Positions 20,272-31,418 of a DNA stretch of 64,000 nucleotides are shown in pieces. Under the pieces are notes generated by a model. That model saw nothing but the letters and a program-made list of their open reading frames with translations. It had not been told where the DNA came from and did no database searches. The position numbers were made by a program, and so were the translations under genes. The stretch comes from Aurelia coerulea (lineage: Eukaryota; Cnidaria; Scyphozoa; Semaeostomeae; Ulmaridae), in the NCBI GenBank assembly GCA_039566865.1, contig CM076952.1, positions 12,296,501 to 12,360,500 of the forward strand. Reading direction: 5' to 3'. Within the stretch, counting starts at the first letter, position 1, and each line of letters starts with the position of its first letter.

Positions 20272-20659
20272 AAAATGTGACCTTCCAAGCCGCAATCAAG
20301 ACTCTAACTGCGTGAAGATTCTCCAAGGATGTGGACATTCCTTCCATGTGTCATGCTTTCCTTCTGGAATGGGAATCTGCTGTATCTGCAAATTTGAACT
20401 GACAAATGCAATGAAAACCTTGTCTGCCACAGCATCAGAGTCCATCTTGAATCCCGAGCAAGGCAAGCACTCAGACACTGACAAAGATAATGATGATGAT
20501 GATGAAGAAGAAGAAGATGATCTGAACGCTGACCCAGAAGAACCTGACAGAGATGAAGCAACAGTTGCTGGCAAAATTATGAAATTGCATCAAGGGATTT
20601 TCAGCTGGGGAATGATTGCTGGTCCATGCTTTCCTCAGGATGACGTATTTTTGAGTTGA
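20272..20659 (+). CDS. RING-like zinc finger exon
   Basis: After a TACCTTTCAG acceptor the frame reads KCDLPSRNQDSNCVKILQGC and then GHSFHVSC, eight residues, CCIC. Spacing fits a RING-H2-like zinc fold: an early Cys, CxH, FHxxC and CxxC. It is followed by a Glu/Asp run of about 15 residues and a short tail to TGA. RING domains often act as E3 ubiquitin ligases, and DUF6589-type cnidarian proteins that I recall carry such an end. It lacks an obvious full set of eight ligands upstream, and phase with the previous block is not consistent. Confidence 0.55.
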
Positions 20660-21649
20660 AATGGTTTTTTTAAAAACCACCACAACTGCCAGGAAACTGG
20701 CCGATATGATATGTTCTCATACAGTTCAATACTTTAAAGGCTTGACTGACTGCAAGTTAGTCAAAGTTCACTCAAGCTTGCAAGGGTAAACTTGCTTTCT
20801 TACAACACAAGCAACAAGAAATGAATTTGAGCACAATATATTGTGACCTGAAGTCTTATTATGAAGAAGAACGAATTTCAAAATAGTTTTGGTATGGCCA
20901 TGAAATATCCATCTGCAAATTATCAGTTGCAAATGAAAGAAACACCTTGAAGGGGGTAAAGGGGATTAAGTGTCAGGCTTAATTTGCAGTGCCTGGGCAA
21001 GTCCAGATTATCATTATTAAAATATGTTCCATAAATTGTCATGAGAAGTTTTAAAAAATCTAATGAGAAAGAATATACTTCAAACTTAATGATTTTATTA
21101 CTGTATGTAACAGCATCATGAAATAATGCACAATTTACTGACTCTAAATGGTCTGAATATCAAACTTTGATGTGAGTGGCAAAGACAGTTTCTCTCCACG
21201 AGGTTTATGGCTTAGCTTATGCCTTGTTCAAACCAAGCAGGCCAAGCAAGTTCTTTGTACCATATTTTCTCTCCGAGTCGATCATGGTGGGCACTGGGCA
21301 GATCGCTACCATAGAGGGAGGACAGGCCACACAATTTACTGTCCTCTACGGTAGAAAACAACATCTCCAAATGAAGTAGGGCATAATCGGACGAGAGTGG
21401 CCTAAAAAGCCAAAGACATACCTGGTCTTAGCGTTTCATTCACATTGATTGAGATAAATTCCCATCGAAGCGTTCAACATGAATCAAACCAACCATCAAA
21501 ATACCAAATGTTTGAATAGCGATGTCATTCCACACAATTTCGCCCGTTTTCGCTAAGAATCTCTTTCCCATAACGTTTGCAAAAGTGTCTTGAGTTGATA
21601 TTTGACTGCAATTGTTTTCAAAATGCCACAATTCTGCCATTTGTTGCGA
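20660..21649. other. Interior of the 6.4-kb unit, no gene seen
   Basis: AT-rich DNA between the RING exon and the right inverted repeat. Short overlapping frames at 21172-21379 have no recognisable motif. Confidence 0.5.
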
Positions 21650-21931
21650 TCGCAAGGCCATACCGAAAACACTTCTGGTCCAAGGCATGGAGAATCTTCT
21701 CCAATTGCAATTTGGATGAAAATCGATTTGTACGACCGTGCAATGATTGTTTTCGAAGAGTGGTCAAAACGGCCGAAAACGGCCTAAGTTTTGCTGCGAA
21801 ATGCGGAAGTGAACACAACGACGGCACCTGCTTGGTCAATAATAGGAGAAGATGCGATCTGATCAGAGCGTGCGTCAGAACCCCACGGGAGCTTTGGACA
21901 AAAGAAAAGATTTGACGGCAATGCTCCTTAA
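21650..21931 (-). repeat. Right inverted repeat of the 6.4-kb unit
   Basis: Inverted partner of 15508-15790, ending in GGCAATGCTCCTTAA at 21931. Substitutions are scattered and the copies look roughly 85% alike by eye. Confidence 0.85.
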
Positions 21932-22386
21932 CGTGATAGCTAACCATTTGTTTTCATCTTGTAAGCCTTTCTGATATTCTACGAACCATGTGACTGGGAT
22001 GAAATGCGATATTTTGTCCACAACTTCGCCCACTGCGACCCCAGTTCAGTCAGTCCAATAGTATATCGTGTATAAATAAATAAGTATCATATCATCAGTC
22101 CAATGCATCATGGAGAGGATTCCCTCGTATCCACCATCTTCCATAAAAGCTCTGTGAAAAAGTCTATTCAAAAGGTGACTGTTATTTTGCTCCTCCATGA
22201 GAAAGACGATGAAATTATGGGATAACGACCGTGCTATTAACACTAGTAATACAAAACATGGTACTTTAGGAAGAAATTTATCATTTGCGATTCTACATTT
22301 CGAGTTTTAAACAGCATAAAAGCTTCACAGAGGACATAAAGGCTGCTAAATGTTGGAAAAATAAATTGTTTGACGTCGATACATAC

Positions 22387-22458
22387 CTCTCGCATCGTAG
22401 ACCCCATCTGTGCTGGTGAATTGGTAACATGCACGCCTGCTTCTTTCAGAGCATCGAT
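22387..22458 (-). CDS. SUCLG1: Succinyl-CoA ligase alpha, C-terminal exon
   Basis: On the minus strand a TTTTAG acceptor, 72 bp of coding sequence and a GTATGT donor are present. The exon encodes IDALKEAGVHVTNSPAQMG plus STMRE. This matches the end of mitochondrial succinate-CoA ligase subunit alpha, whose vertebrate form has a similar Ala-Leu-x-x-Ala-Gly-Val-x-Val...Ser-Pro-Ala-Gln-x-Gly block. The enzyme couples succinyl-CoA to succinate with nucleotide triphosphate formation in the citric acid cycle. Splice sites and frame are intact. I found neither the preceding glycine-rich exon nor the last few codons in this window, so introns must be long or the exon is a stray duplicate. The 6.4-kb unit would sit in or after the last intron. 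Confidence 0.6.
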
Positions 22459-22717
22459 CTAAAACGTAAAGTTCAGTTATCAAAATTCGATTTTATATCG
22501 AAGAGTGTAAATGGACTTTTCTTGAATAACAAGTTACAAAAAGCAATGGCCTAGGGCCTGTTTACATGAGGAAACTATCCCACCACAACAACCATTTATA
22601 CGTGCGATGTGCGTCTGGAAAATGTAATCTCTAGGTTGGAAAATGACTCCAAAATTATAATCGAATGTTTCGCAAACAATTACATAAAACTCAACGAAGA
22701 TGAATACCACTTAATGA

Positions 22718-22880
22718 TTTTTTTCTTTCTTTTATTCCATCTAAAAATTTACATGACACATTACCAATTACACTACTTAAACTACTTTACAATACTACGA
22801 TTACGATACCAAGAGGAGCAAAATACACATGACAACCCAGAGGCCATAAAAACAAAGACAACAATGAAAGACATTGAAAG
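22718..22880 (-). mobile_element. LINE 3'-end fragment
   Basis: The block with ACTACTTTACAATACTACG, ACGATACCAAGAGGAGCAAA and CCAGAGGCCATAAAAAC matches the 3' ends of the LINEs at 54629 and 61818 in the same orientation, including the T-rich (A-tail on minus) start. It is a severely 5'-truncated copy. Confidence 0.7.
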
Positions 22881-22989
22881 TTACATTTATATAAATAGTC
22901 CGGTAGCAGAAGAGGGGGGGAGAGGGGGTTGTACCACCTAGCGTGGTAATTCATCAGACCAAATGATATTGGTCAATTTTTGGGCGTAG

Positions 22990-23561
22990 AATTCAAATTT
23001 CAATGTTCTTCTTATGGGAGAGAGGCCGTTTTTGAGATAAGGGGATGGAGAGAGGCCGTTTTTGAGATAAGGGGATGAATGCCCCCAGAATTGAAAGAAT
23101 ATGTGTTATTGTTAAAACTTTCGATAAACCCCTTTAAAAGTATACTTTTAGTTGTAGAACATTGATAATGGCCCCATTAAGCACATAAAAAGGTGTTGTT
23201 GAGGTTTCGGATCATTCTGGGGGTAGCCCTGCCACCAAATGGGGCAATAAAAGCAAGATGATTCCAAATTCATTAGAAGTACTTCACCATATCAATTCTG
23301 GGGTTTAGAACCTGAATATCGATGTTATTTTGATGGGGGAGGAACTTTTTTTGAAATAAAGGGGCAAATGCCCCATAAATAGGGGTCAAATGTCTTGTTG
23401 TCAAACCTGTTTGGTAACCTTGGTGTTTGCAATTCGAAATAAATTTTAAATCTTTCAGCAATTTTAATCCTAAGAAGTTATTTTGAGGGGAAAGGGGAAC
23501 TTTTTGAGATATAGGGCCAAATGCCTCCAACATAGAGGTGAAATGTGTTGTTCTCAAACCA
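22990..23561. repeat. Diverged minisatellite, G-rich units
   Basis: Related blocks near 22990-23110, 23300-23407 and 23431-23561 share TATTTTGA(G/T)GGGG, a run of T with GAGATA, GGGG(C/A)AAATGCC, and a TGTTGTT(G/C)TCAAACC-like end. Within the first, a 30-bp piece is duplicated exactly (23021 and 23051). Confidence 0.7.
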
Positions 23562-25946
23562 CTCGAAGCATAAAACTCTTGATCTTCAGCTACGGAGCAT
23601 GGAATTTGGCATATCAGCAAATTCATGAATAGCTTAATCTATGTTTCAGGTTGTTATCTAATCCAATGAAATTGCGTGAATCTATTCATGGTGCTTGTCA
23701 CGAACAAACAGTGGTAGTGGGCCTCTGTTTGCACTGTCGGATTCATTATTGTGACTGGCATCTTTCGAATGGACTTTTAAGTTTGGAATCCAAATTCAGA
23801 TTAAAACAAAACTTCCTGAATTGTCAAATTCTGATGCGATTGCCGATTGGTGAGCAATAGATTCGAATGCAAAATCCGAAATCCAAAGGAACTGGAAATG
23901 GGCCTAAACATCTAAACTTAAGATATTATCAGTATTCTCGACCATCTCTTCCATTGCTGACATCAATCAGCAGCTCTGCTATCTCTTCGTGACTATAGGG
24001 CTGTCCAACATTTAGATGGGCTTATCATAGATATTGCGCAAATATAATGGCTTCATTGCGTTAAAGTGAACATGACGCGAAAATTTTTATTGTCTTCTAT
24101 TATGCAGTAAACATCGCTGATCATCATGGTGTATTTCATTTTTGAATTTGGACTTTTATTTCTTCAGAAAATTGGGTTGAATAGCACCCACTTTGCTTCG
24201 AAAAGTGGCGGCAACTCTGCGCGGTCAGACCGTTGAGTGCCTGTGACGTAAAGTGTTTGGGTAAAGACAATACCTTGCAATGTTTTACACAGGAAACCAC
24301 GATAAAACCATGGATAGCGGTCAAGTTCGGCTTGTTCATTCGCCCTTTTCATCGAATAAGACCAAGGAATTTACTCCTGGTGTATTGAATACTTAAAGAA
24401 CTAAATTTACAATATTATTAAACAGTTTTTTCTCTCATCAATGTGATAAAAAGGCCATGTGCAAAGTTGTAACGACGGCACAAAATCATGTCTCGCAGCA
24501 AATTTATATAATAACTATCCCACACGCAGCCAGCCCCATGTTTTGAAATAACAATTAATCGTCTGTGTTGTCAAAATTTTCGACATTTGTTGCTTTTTAT
24601 AAAGGGATCAATTTTGCTACTTCACGGGACGAAGACCTTCAATGGCGAACGAAGATTGGCCACAATTTTAGAGGCGGTTCTCACTTCTAATACCTACCAA
24701 AAGTGTGATCAAACGGATCTTAGCCTAGATCTGCAATCAGGCTTGCCTTTGTATAGGCTGATAGCATCAGGAACAAAATTGAAACTTACCAAAAGAAGGT
24801 GTTGTCCTCCATTCCTCATAAAACTTTGACAAATACAGAATAACTGTATTGCTGTAATAAAGCATGGCCTAATCGGGCCTGTAAATGCGTCTTTGAAAAA
24901 CTAACGCAGTAGGTTAGTCACAACATCATGTTGAATTCTGTTCCTCCCTTCGTCCTACAACCAAGATCCTTATAGAAATCTGTGAATTTGAGGACTTGAA
25001 ATCTCTGAAACCAATTGACTGTCTGTTTATGATTAGCTTGAAATCAGGCTCTCCAAACAATCTCCAAACACTGATCTCAGGCTAGTTTACGATTTGACTG
25101 AAAGAAATCCTTTCATGAGGAACAACAACCAATGATTTGTGATAAAAGGATTAAATTGGCCTATTGTATTTGACTATTTCTAAACAGCAGTGTCTTCATC
25201 CTGATAGCAAGATCCAATATACCTGTGTCTGAATATGAAACCCTCCCGGTTTCATCAAAGAAACTTAATTGAGTGCTAACCTGTCATTTCATAGAATTTA
25301 GGTGCACAACAGTCCCTAATTGATTGCCAAGATATATTGTGACAATGTAAATGCCGAGGTATTCGAAGAATATGGGTGTAAATATTTTCTATTGGGCTTC
25401 TTCCAAACCCTTTGACGACCGTATAGTTTCTTATAGATCCTTGATGTCCTTGAATCCACTGAAACACTTTACGTCACAAGTCAAAACTCGACCCAGATCT
25501 CCCGGACACTTTTTTGAGCAGAAAGTTGATTTTTAAATGGCTGTATCTAAAAAACGGTTTAGTTTTGGAAAGTTTAATGTTGGAATTCGAAATCAGCACA
25601 CTCGAATTGGCGTTTTTCATCAATAAAATTGTTCGCGTCAATATTCACTTTAATATTGCTTGAATGGCGCCTGAAATGAAACAACCTTTGTCAGAGCTGC
25701 AGCATACCTAAGCCCCCGACTCCTATGCCAGTGTATCTGTTCTGGATACACCTCCTCTGTCTAATTTTAACGCCAGGTCTCGGAATCAACCTGATTGGCC
25801 TGGATCATCCAGCGATAAGGATTTGATGCATTTCGTCAACATTTTTGCAACAAAGTTTGCTGTCTGGAATGGTGGAGGGAAAGACTCATTCAATTTAGAT
25901 TAGTTTCTATTAGAAGCTATAATGAAATTGAATTAAAACAAGATGA
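23562..25946. other. No gene recognised
   Basis: AT-rich DNA with short frames on both strands, none above about 80 codons and none with motifs. No further SUCLG1 exon was found here by eye. Confidence 0.4.
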
Positions 25947-25987
25947 CAAACAAACAAACAAACAAACAAACAAACAAACAAACAAAC
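25947..25987. repeat. (CAAA)n microsatellite
   Basis: About ten CAAA repeats. Confidence 0.95.
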
Positions 25988-26101
25988 GACAGATACTGAA
26001 ATTTTCATATTCCTTATATTTTTTAGAAGATACGTCTTCGTCACATTGACTAATGAAACATTTGTCAACTAATACTCGGTTCATCTAAAACCGATAGGCA
26101 G

Positions 26102-27258
26102 ATGGCTTACAAACCTGCATCAGATCAAGTTTCCTTTCGACGCACAGTAGAAACTCCGCTGTCTGTTGGATTATCGCTTGCAATCCACAAGCAAACTCGA
26201 AGAAAGAGGCTAGTCGAGCTGGCATCACATTTAGGACTAAGTGTGCCATACAGCGAAACAATCAAAAATGAGAATAGGATGGTAACGGCAGTGAAGAAGC
26301 GAACGGTGCAATCTGGTGGCTATTGCCTGCAATTATTTGTGAACAAGGACAGGTCGCACTTTTTTTGCCGCCGACAACATAGATTTTTTGGAACATACAC
26401 CGGATGGCCAAAACACTCTTCATGGAACCATCCTGGTAATCAATCAACAAGAAGATGATGATGCACCAGCTGTCAATGAGCCTTTGAGAGTATCAAGGAA
26501 AGAAAGTGCAATTGAAGTCGACGTAGCGGAAATGAAAGCCCCGAAAGCAGCTCCAAAGCCTGTAACGTTCGAAAATGTTGAAGTCGGCAAGATTACTGGA
26601 GATTTAACTCACGCTCAGTCGCAAGATTTGGTTTGGTTCGCTGCTTGCTACAGTCACCAAAAAGAAAATCAGAGAGAAAGAGAATATTCAACAACGAGGT
26701 GATGATTTGCAAATTTCAAAGAAAACAGATGTAATGCTAACATGGGCAGCAACCAATTCAATTCCGCAGGAACTTCGAAAAAAGGAATCAGAAAAGAAAA
26801 GGAAAACGTGCACTGGAATTGTTGCCCCTCTAAGTAGAAGACCGCCGACAGATATTGACAGTCCTTTCACAACGCTTTGTATGGCACAAGGAATATCAGC
26901 ACAAGTCGTAGGACCACAAAGAAAAACTATCATAACGCTTGACCTTGACCTGTACGAAAGGGCAGTGAAACTACAAGAAGTAGCAGCAAATTCTAATTGG
27001 TTTCTTAGAGCTGGAGAGCTACGTGCTTGTTTTGCTTCCATGCATGCTATCGGCAAATATATAGAGGGGAGTGGTCTTGATTCGATAGGCATTGAAACTG
27101 GACTGTATGCCCCGGCTACAATTCGTCAAATTCTTTCAGACAAGCAGTACAAAAGAGGGCTTGAATTCCAAATAACAAACGCATTGGCATGCTACGAGCT
27201 GATCTTTGAGGCATTGGATCTTGCTGAAAATGTCAGTGACAAATGTCTTCTCCTCTGA
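26102..27258 (+). pseudogene. Transposase-like cnidarian family relic
   Basis: Three frames read one protein. 26102-26366 encodes a basic helical segment (SVGLSLAIHKQTRRKRLVEL). The frame then shifts at a seven-T run (26360-26366; six T would keep it) to AADNIDFLEHTPDGQNTLHG. 26707-27258 encodes DIDSPFTTLCMAQ, KTIITLDLDLYERAVKLQE, LRACFASMHAIGKYIEGSGL and ETGLYAPATIRQIL. I recognise this order from a large uncharacterised anthozoan and fish family (DNxDF, then TxDxxLY, then G-x-x-x...IGxxxxxSGL). Asp residues in DNID and TLDLDLY would be candidates for an acidic catalytic set. The usual Gly-Gly-Phe-His before the last block is Gly-Glu-Leu-Arg here. At least two frame changes make it non-functional. 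Confidence 0.6.
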
Positions 27259-27997
27259 CATGTAAAAGTGACGATTTAATTTTAGCAGCTGGCAAATCGC
27301 TATTTGAAAAGGGTGGCTCAGCAAAAGCCACCTACATAAGTGAGAAAATGAGATCTCTTGCGAGATTGCTCATTAAGCTTCGGAAGATTTCTGGCGAAAA
27401 GAGTGCTACTCTGACCGACGTCATTTCACCAGCAAAATTCGACTTGGTCATAACAGCTACGAGAAATATGTGTAGCCATAATGTTGACGCCGGTAATGAC
27501 CACCTGCCATCATTCCACCGGCCATCTCTTGCTTTGCAGTTGGGGCATAACCTTAGAAGAAGTGCTGCAATACTTCGTGGTATTGCACACAGGGAGCGGG
27601 ATACTAATTTAAAAGGAGACGTGGAAGCCTTTTTAGAACTGATTAACGCGGAGTGGGAAAATGAAATATCTTCAGCTGCACTGAGAACGCTAGCGGACAA
27701 TCAATTTAAGAAAACCCCCATATTACCAGTGACATCAGACTTAGTGAAGCTGCGGGAATACCTGCTTTCAGAGGTTCCTAAGTTGACACAAAAGGTCAGA
27801 AGATCTCCAACATTATCTACGTGGAGAGCTCTAGCAGAGCTAACTGCGGCCAGATTTCTCCTGTTTAACAAAAGACGTGGCAATGAGGGAACCAAGCTGG
27901 AAATCAAGCAATTTCAAGATCGCCCTTCATGGACGGAGATTGGCATGGAGGAAATGACTTGTTCATTAAAGCCGCTTGAGCTGGAACTTTGCAAAAG
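27243..27997 (+). CDS. Tyrosine recombinase-like exon 1
   Basis: About 252 codons from ATG, overlapping the end of the preceding transposase-like frame by 16 bp. Blocks ISEKMRSLARLLIKLRK, FDLVITATRNMC, SLALQLGHNLRRSAAILRG and ALAELTAARFLLFNKRRGNEG are typical of the N-terminal and box I part of this family. It ends AG at a GTAATT donor (phase 2). Homologues usually have extra N-terminal sequence, which is missing here. Confidence 0.6.
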
Positions 27998-29255
27998 GTA
28001 ATTAATTTGTTATCTGGTGCAAGAAATCTTGGAAAAAATGTGTTGTTTCGTTAGGAACTTTTGACTGTCTATGTGGAAGATCCACATTTGGTAAATATAA
28101 ACAAATACTACTGAAAACGATGATCAAATCTCATGTGTATCTCTGCTATGCATCATTGACCTTGGTTATTGTTCTGTTATGATTATCAGAGAGCTAATTG
28201 GGATCATTAGAATGCCTCTCTTTGAAATAAGAATGCAAGTTTGTTGTGCATGAACATAAAACTCTCGATGCTAGAGCTTTACAGTGGAGAAGAGCTGTAG
28301 TTCTCGCAAGATATGGCAGCACCTTAATGGGTACACTGATTTGATCTATGTTTCCAGTAAAACTCTTACGATTTCACACCAATACAACAGATTTGGACTT
28401 GATGTCAGGCCTAACTTAGCGTCTTAACTTCCTGCCAAAGCATTGGTCATGACACATGGGTAATGAATAAAATTTAGCTGATGAAACAGCGTTAAGATTT
28501 GTCCTTCCATAGTCCTAGAACCGTCCCGATTTGTGTTGACTATTGTTGTGACGTCAACATCGGAAATATTCTTCAAACGGTTCCTCGCCAAAATAGATCA
28601 AAGCGGTTTTATTTTTATTTCTTGAAAATCTAAAAAGATTTCAAGTGCAATGTCATATGTAGTAGTTGTTTAGATAGAAAGATTTTGTTTTCTCTCTTTG
28701 ACTCTTCCAAGAAGTATCTTGTATTCATGATAGTTCTGATCTGTGTCCAAAACACAAAGCACAATATTTTATTCATTGGCTAAGTTTCAACACAGCTGGG
28801 CATAAAATTCTCACTTTACAATTACAGAAAATATTCTCTGACTTCGTTAAATGGGAGGCCATAACATAATTTTTGTTGTGATGTACCTATGCAAATGTAT
28901 TTTATGTTCTACCTTGTCTTACAGTCAAAGCCGAAGAAGCGTACCATGTAAATTCGAAAAATATTTGAAAAGGATTTTCATCATTGGGATACTATTCCAA
29001 TCTTGCTTCTATTTGCTTCAGTTTAAATCAAATATTGCTTCCGTTAGGCAAAGCATACTGGCTTACAATAAAGTTCTTTCCCATTAATACCAAAAGAATT
29101 TTTTAAGGAACATTCAAGGAATTTTTCATACAAAGGAATCAGAATCAGTTAAACTATGATTCTATTTTGAATATTGAAAACAAAGGTAGTAAGCTTTTAG
29201 CGCTTTGACTGTAAGGCCAAGATGTATTCTTACTGGTGATTCACTTTATTTTTAG

Positions 29256-29728
29256 ATTGGACCTCGTGTACATTAAAGATAAAAGGGGAAGGAAAGTCCC
29301 TATCTTAATGACAAAAGAGATCGTAAAATCAATCGAAGCTTTGATTGCTAGCAGAGATTCTGTTGGTGTGTCTGATGAAAACGAGTATGTTTTTGCCGCT
29401 CCGACCCGAGGCGCCGCCAAACATTTACGAGGTCCGGACTGTCTGAATACAGCAGTAAGTAAAGCGGATTTGGAGAACCCCAATGCCGTGAAAAGCACCA
29501 AGCTAAGAAAATATGGGGCTACAGTTTCTCAAATCATTGATCTAAGCGAATCAGAGCTTGAGTGGCTCGCAAGGCAAATGGGCCATGATCTATAAGTACA
29601 CAGAGAGTACTATCGCCTGCACGATCACACACTGGAACTTTCAAAGGTTAGCTGACTTCTCATGGCAGTAGATGAATGGAATGCAGCAAAATTTTAAGGG
29701 AAAAAGCTGAGTGAAATTACTGTTGATG
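29256..29728 (+). pseudogene. Tyrosine recombinase-like exon 2 (catalytic)
   Basis: It starts after TTTTTAG, completing an Arg codon, and reads LDLVYIKDKRGRKVPILMTK. It carries box II, the GH motif and the Tyr region, then a segment like SKxSxLLMAVDExNAAKFxGKK. Stops replace residues just after MGHDL, after the SKVS segment and after AAKF. The donor GTAAGT leaves one base, matching the next exon. Confidence 0.6.
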
Positions 29729-31310
29729 GTAAGTATGTTTTTTAATGAAAAATTGCTTTATCACCATACATTGGAAAATCTCGTGTGGTGGCACACTGTC
29801 GGTATTCAGAACAGTGCTCGATATTTATATCAGCCTGTATGGTACAAATCCTTTAAATTGTTTGGTTTTTTTTCAGTGAAGTCAAAGTTGTTTGTTCTAT
29901 TCAGTTGCGGTGCTTGACCAAAATTAAACAAATTTTGAGGAAGGTCAGCAGACTGTTTTGTGTTTTTGCAAAATTTTGCGGAAATCTTCAAGTGGCAGAA
30001 GTATTGTAAATTGCATCAGAAACCGGTAACAAATACCTTTTGATAAAACTATTTAAAGTTTTCGAAAGACATGTTATGTTGCTAGAGAATGTAAACTGAT
30101 TTTGCAGAATTTTTCCAATCACCTTTCAAAAGCAATAGAGTTGAAGTCAAATCTTTGCAAGACTTTAACATTAATCGTGTAAAATGTTATTGCATTATTC
30201 TTTTAAAAAATTTGCCCGAGGAAAATCTTTGATGGCATTTGCATTTTTGTAATTACATTGTCTTAATGTTGTAAAAAGAGGACGTATCTGAAAGTTTGTT
30301 AAACAATAAAAGCACCATAAATTCGAAACTGATCGAGGACCGTTAACATGACTAATACAAGAAATGCTAAGGTAGTGGAGGTCTACAAAATGGTAGCAAG
30401 CCAAATTCTATAATTTTTATGGTTTATGGTTTAGTAATTTGATGAGTTTCGACTTCAAAATTAGCAGAACATTTGAGAACGTTGTAATTCTCAAAATAAC
30501 GATGATTGCAAAATGCTTTCTCTGAGATTACAGAAAATTACCTCTCATGTTTTCTTCGAGCAATTCATTTGAGAAAATAGAGGAATAACACTTTACACAA
30601 TTAGTTTTCAAGATTTGATATCTATGTTTCTTGCGAATGCTTCACAGATCAACGTTTGTATGTACATTGACTGATTTAGACTGACATTTGAACTGATTTT
30701 GGCCAGTTTCCTGCGTTGAGTTCATCATTTGTGTGCCAATCTTTGAGGCTAGCACTTTTTAAAAGCTAGAAAAAATTTGTTTTAAGAATTGTTATTTAAA
30801 TTCTACTGTCTCTAGGTAGGTATTTCTTGATCTTACAGCATGTCTAAATAACATAAATTTTCTCCCCTTTCGAAATTTTGTGCGTTAATTTTGTTTTTGG
30901 TAACTCAGGATTTTTCGGACATGAAATATCATTTAAAAGGAGGGCATCTGTCTAAATTAAGGCTGCTTGCCAGCTCACACTATGACATTGATTTGTGTGC
31001 TCAATAACCGTGCGTAAGGTGACTCGGGAAAATCGCGCAAAGTGCACCACATGACAACCAATTTATGCTTTTTCTAATTATTTCTCTCACAGATATTTCT
31101 AATCTCTACATTTGAATGCACTTGTTTGATTTGACATATTGGATATACAGTACAGTTTCTCAATAAACCAATCCATCATCAACCAAAACCATTAATGATG
31201 ATTATTTCTTATTGTTTAACTTATTTGATATTTCTGATAAATTAATTTCTTGGTTGCTATCAAAATGCTATTCATTTTTCGATTTCATAACTTAGTTTTT
31301 TGTTTCTCAG

Positions 31311-31418
31311 AACTTGCTCTAGATGATGCAGACAGTGAAGATGAAGCTGAAGCTGAAGAAGAAGCCAATCCACAGTTGCCAGTGGCTAGAAAGAATTCGT
31401 TTGTTGTTTTATCGAAAG
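31311..31418 (+). CDS. Tyrosine recombinase-like exon 3
   Basis: After TTTCTCAG, the split Glu codon is followed by LALDDADSEDEAEAEEEANP and ends FVVLSK at a GTTTGT donor. It is an acidic linker. The frame stays open to 31549 if unspliced, reading a CTVCMHRH motif, so the exon end is a judgement based on phase. Confidence 0.45.

Larger units (their letters stand above)
16326..20659 (+). pseudogene. DUF6589-like gene with RING-like end, degenerate
   Basis: Exon-like blocks lie in order: 16326-16568, 16886-17033, 17088-17284, 17256-18291, 18713-19703 and 20272-20656. Together they resemble a large uncharacterised family expanded in anthozoans, which I match from memory to DUF6589. Conserved-looking blocks are TGHVSMVYYSPKHNLPTVLQ (block 2), VVMIDDYTNIHTKR (block 4), FIGPLHVQLNS, RDQVIVAFARCKDVQY, HYNKAPLVWLSNFLF, DEYPVENFHSVLRAQT and a final CGHSFHVSC-x(8)-CCIC zinc motif. 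Asp-Asp-Tyr, Gly-Pro-Leu-His and Val-Glu-Asn-x-His occupy places like those of the acidic residues of RNase-H-fold transposases; that is inference. Damage: frame change near 17256-17285, a MITE at 18292-18710, stop TAA near 18756, frame change near 18870, a 17-G run at 18988-19004, and exon phases that do not all match. Confidence 0.6.
15508..21931. mobile_element. 6.4-kb TIR-bounded unit with DUF6589-RING gene
   Basis: Two inverted copies of a ~280-bp sequence (15508-15790 and 21650-21931) face each other. Both start at TTAA followed by an AGCAT(A/T)GCCGTC-like end and stay clearly similar for about 280 bp, then diverge at matching distances. The whole degenerate DUF6589-RING gene (16326-20659) lies between them. 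This is the layout of a DNA transposon with long TIRs and TTAA ends, as known for piggyBac and Kolobok, but those transposases do not resemble this protein. Whether similarity really ends at TTAA cannot be settled from one copy. Alternative: two unrelated insertions of a dispersed repeat that happen to flank the gene. Confidence 0.5.

Noticed and set aside
21577..21915. 112-codon frame in the right inverted repeat
   Set aside because: It lies within a non-coding TIR and the left copy does not preserve the frame.
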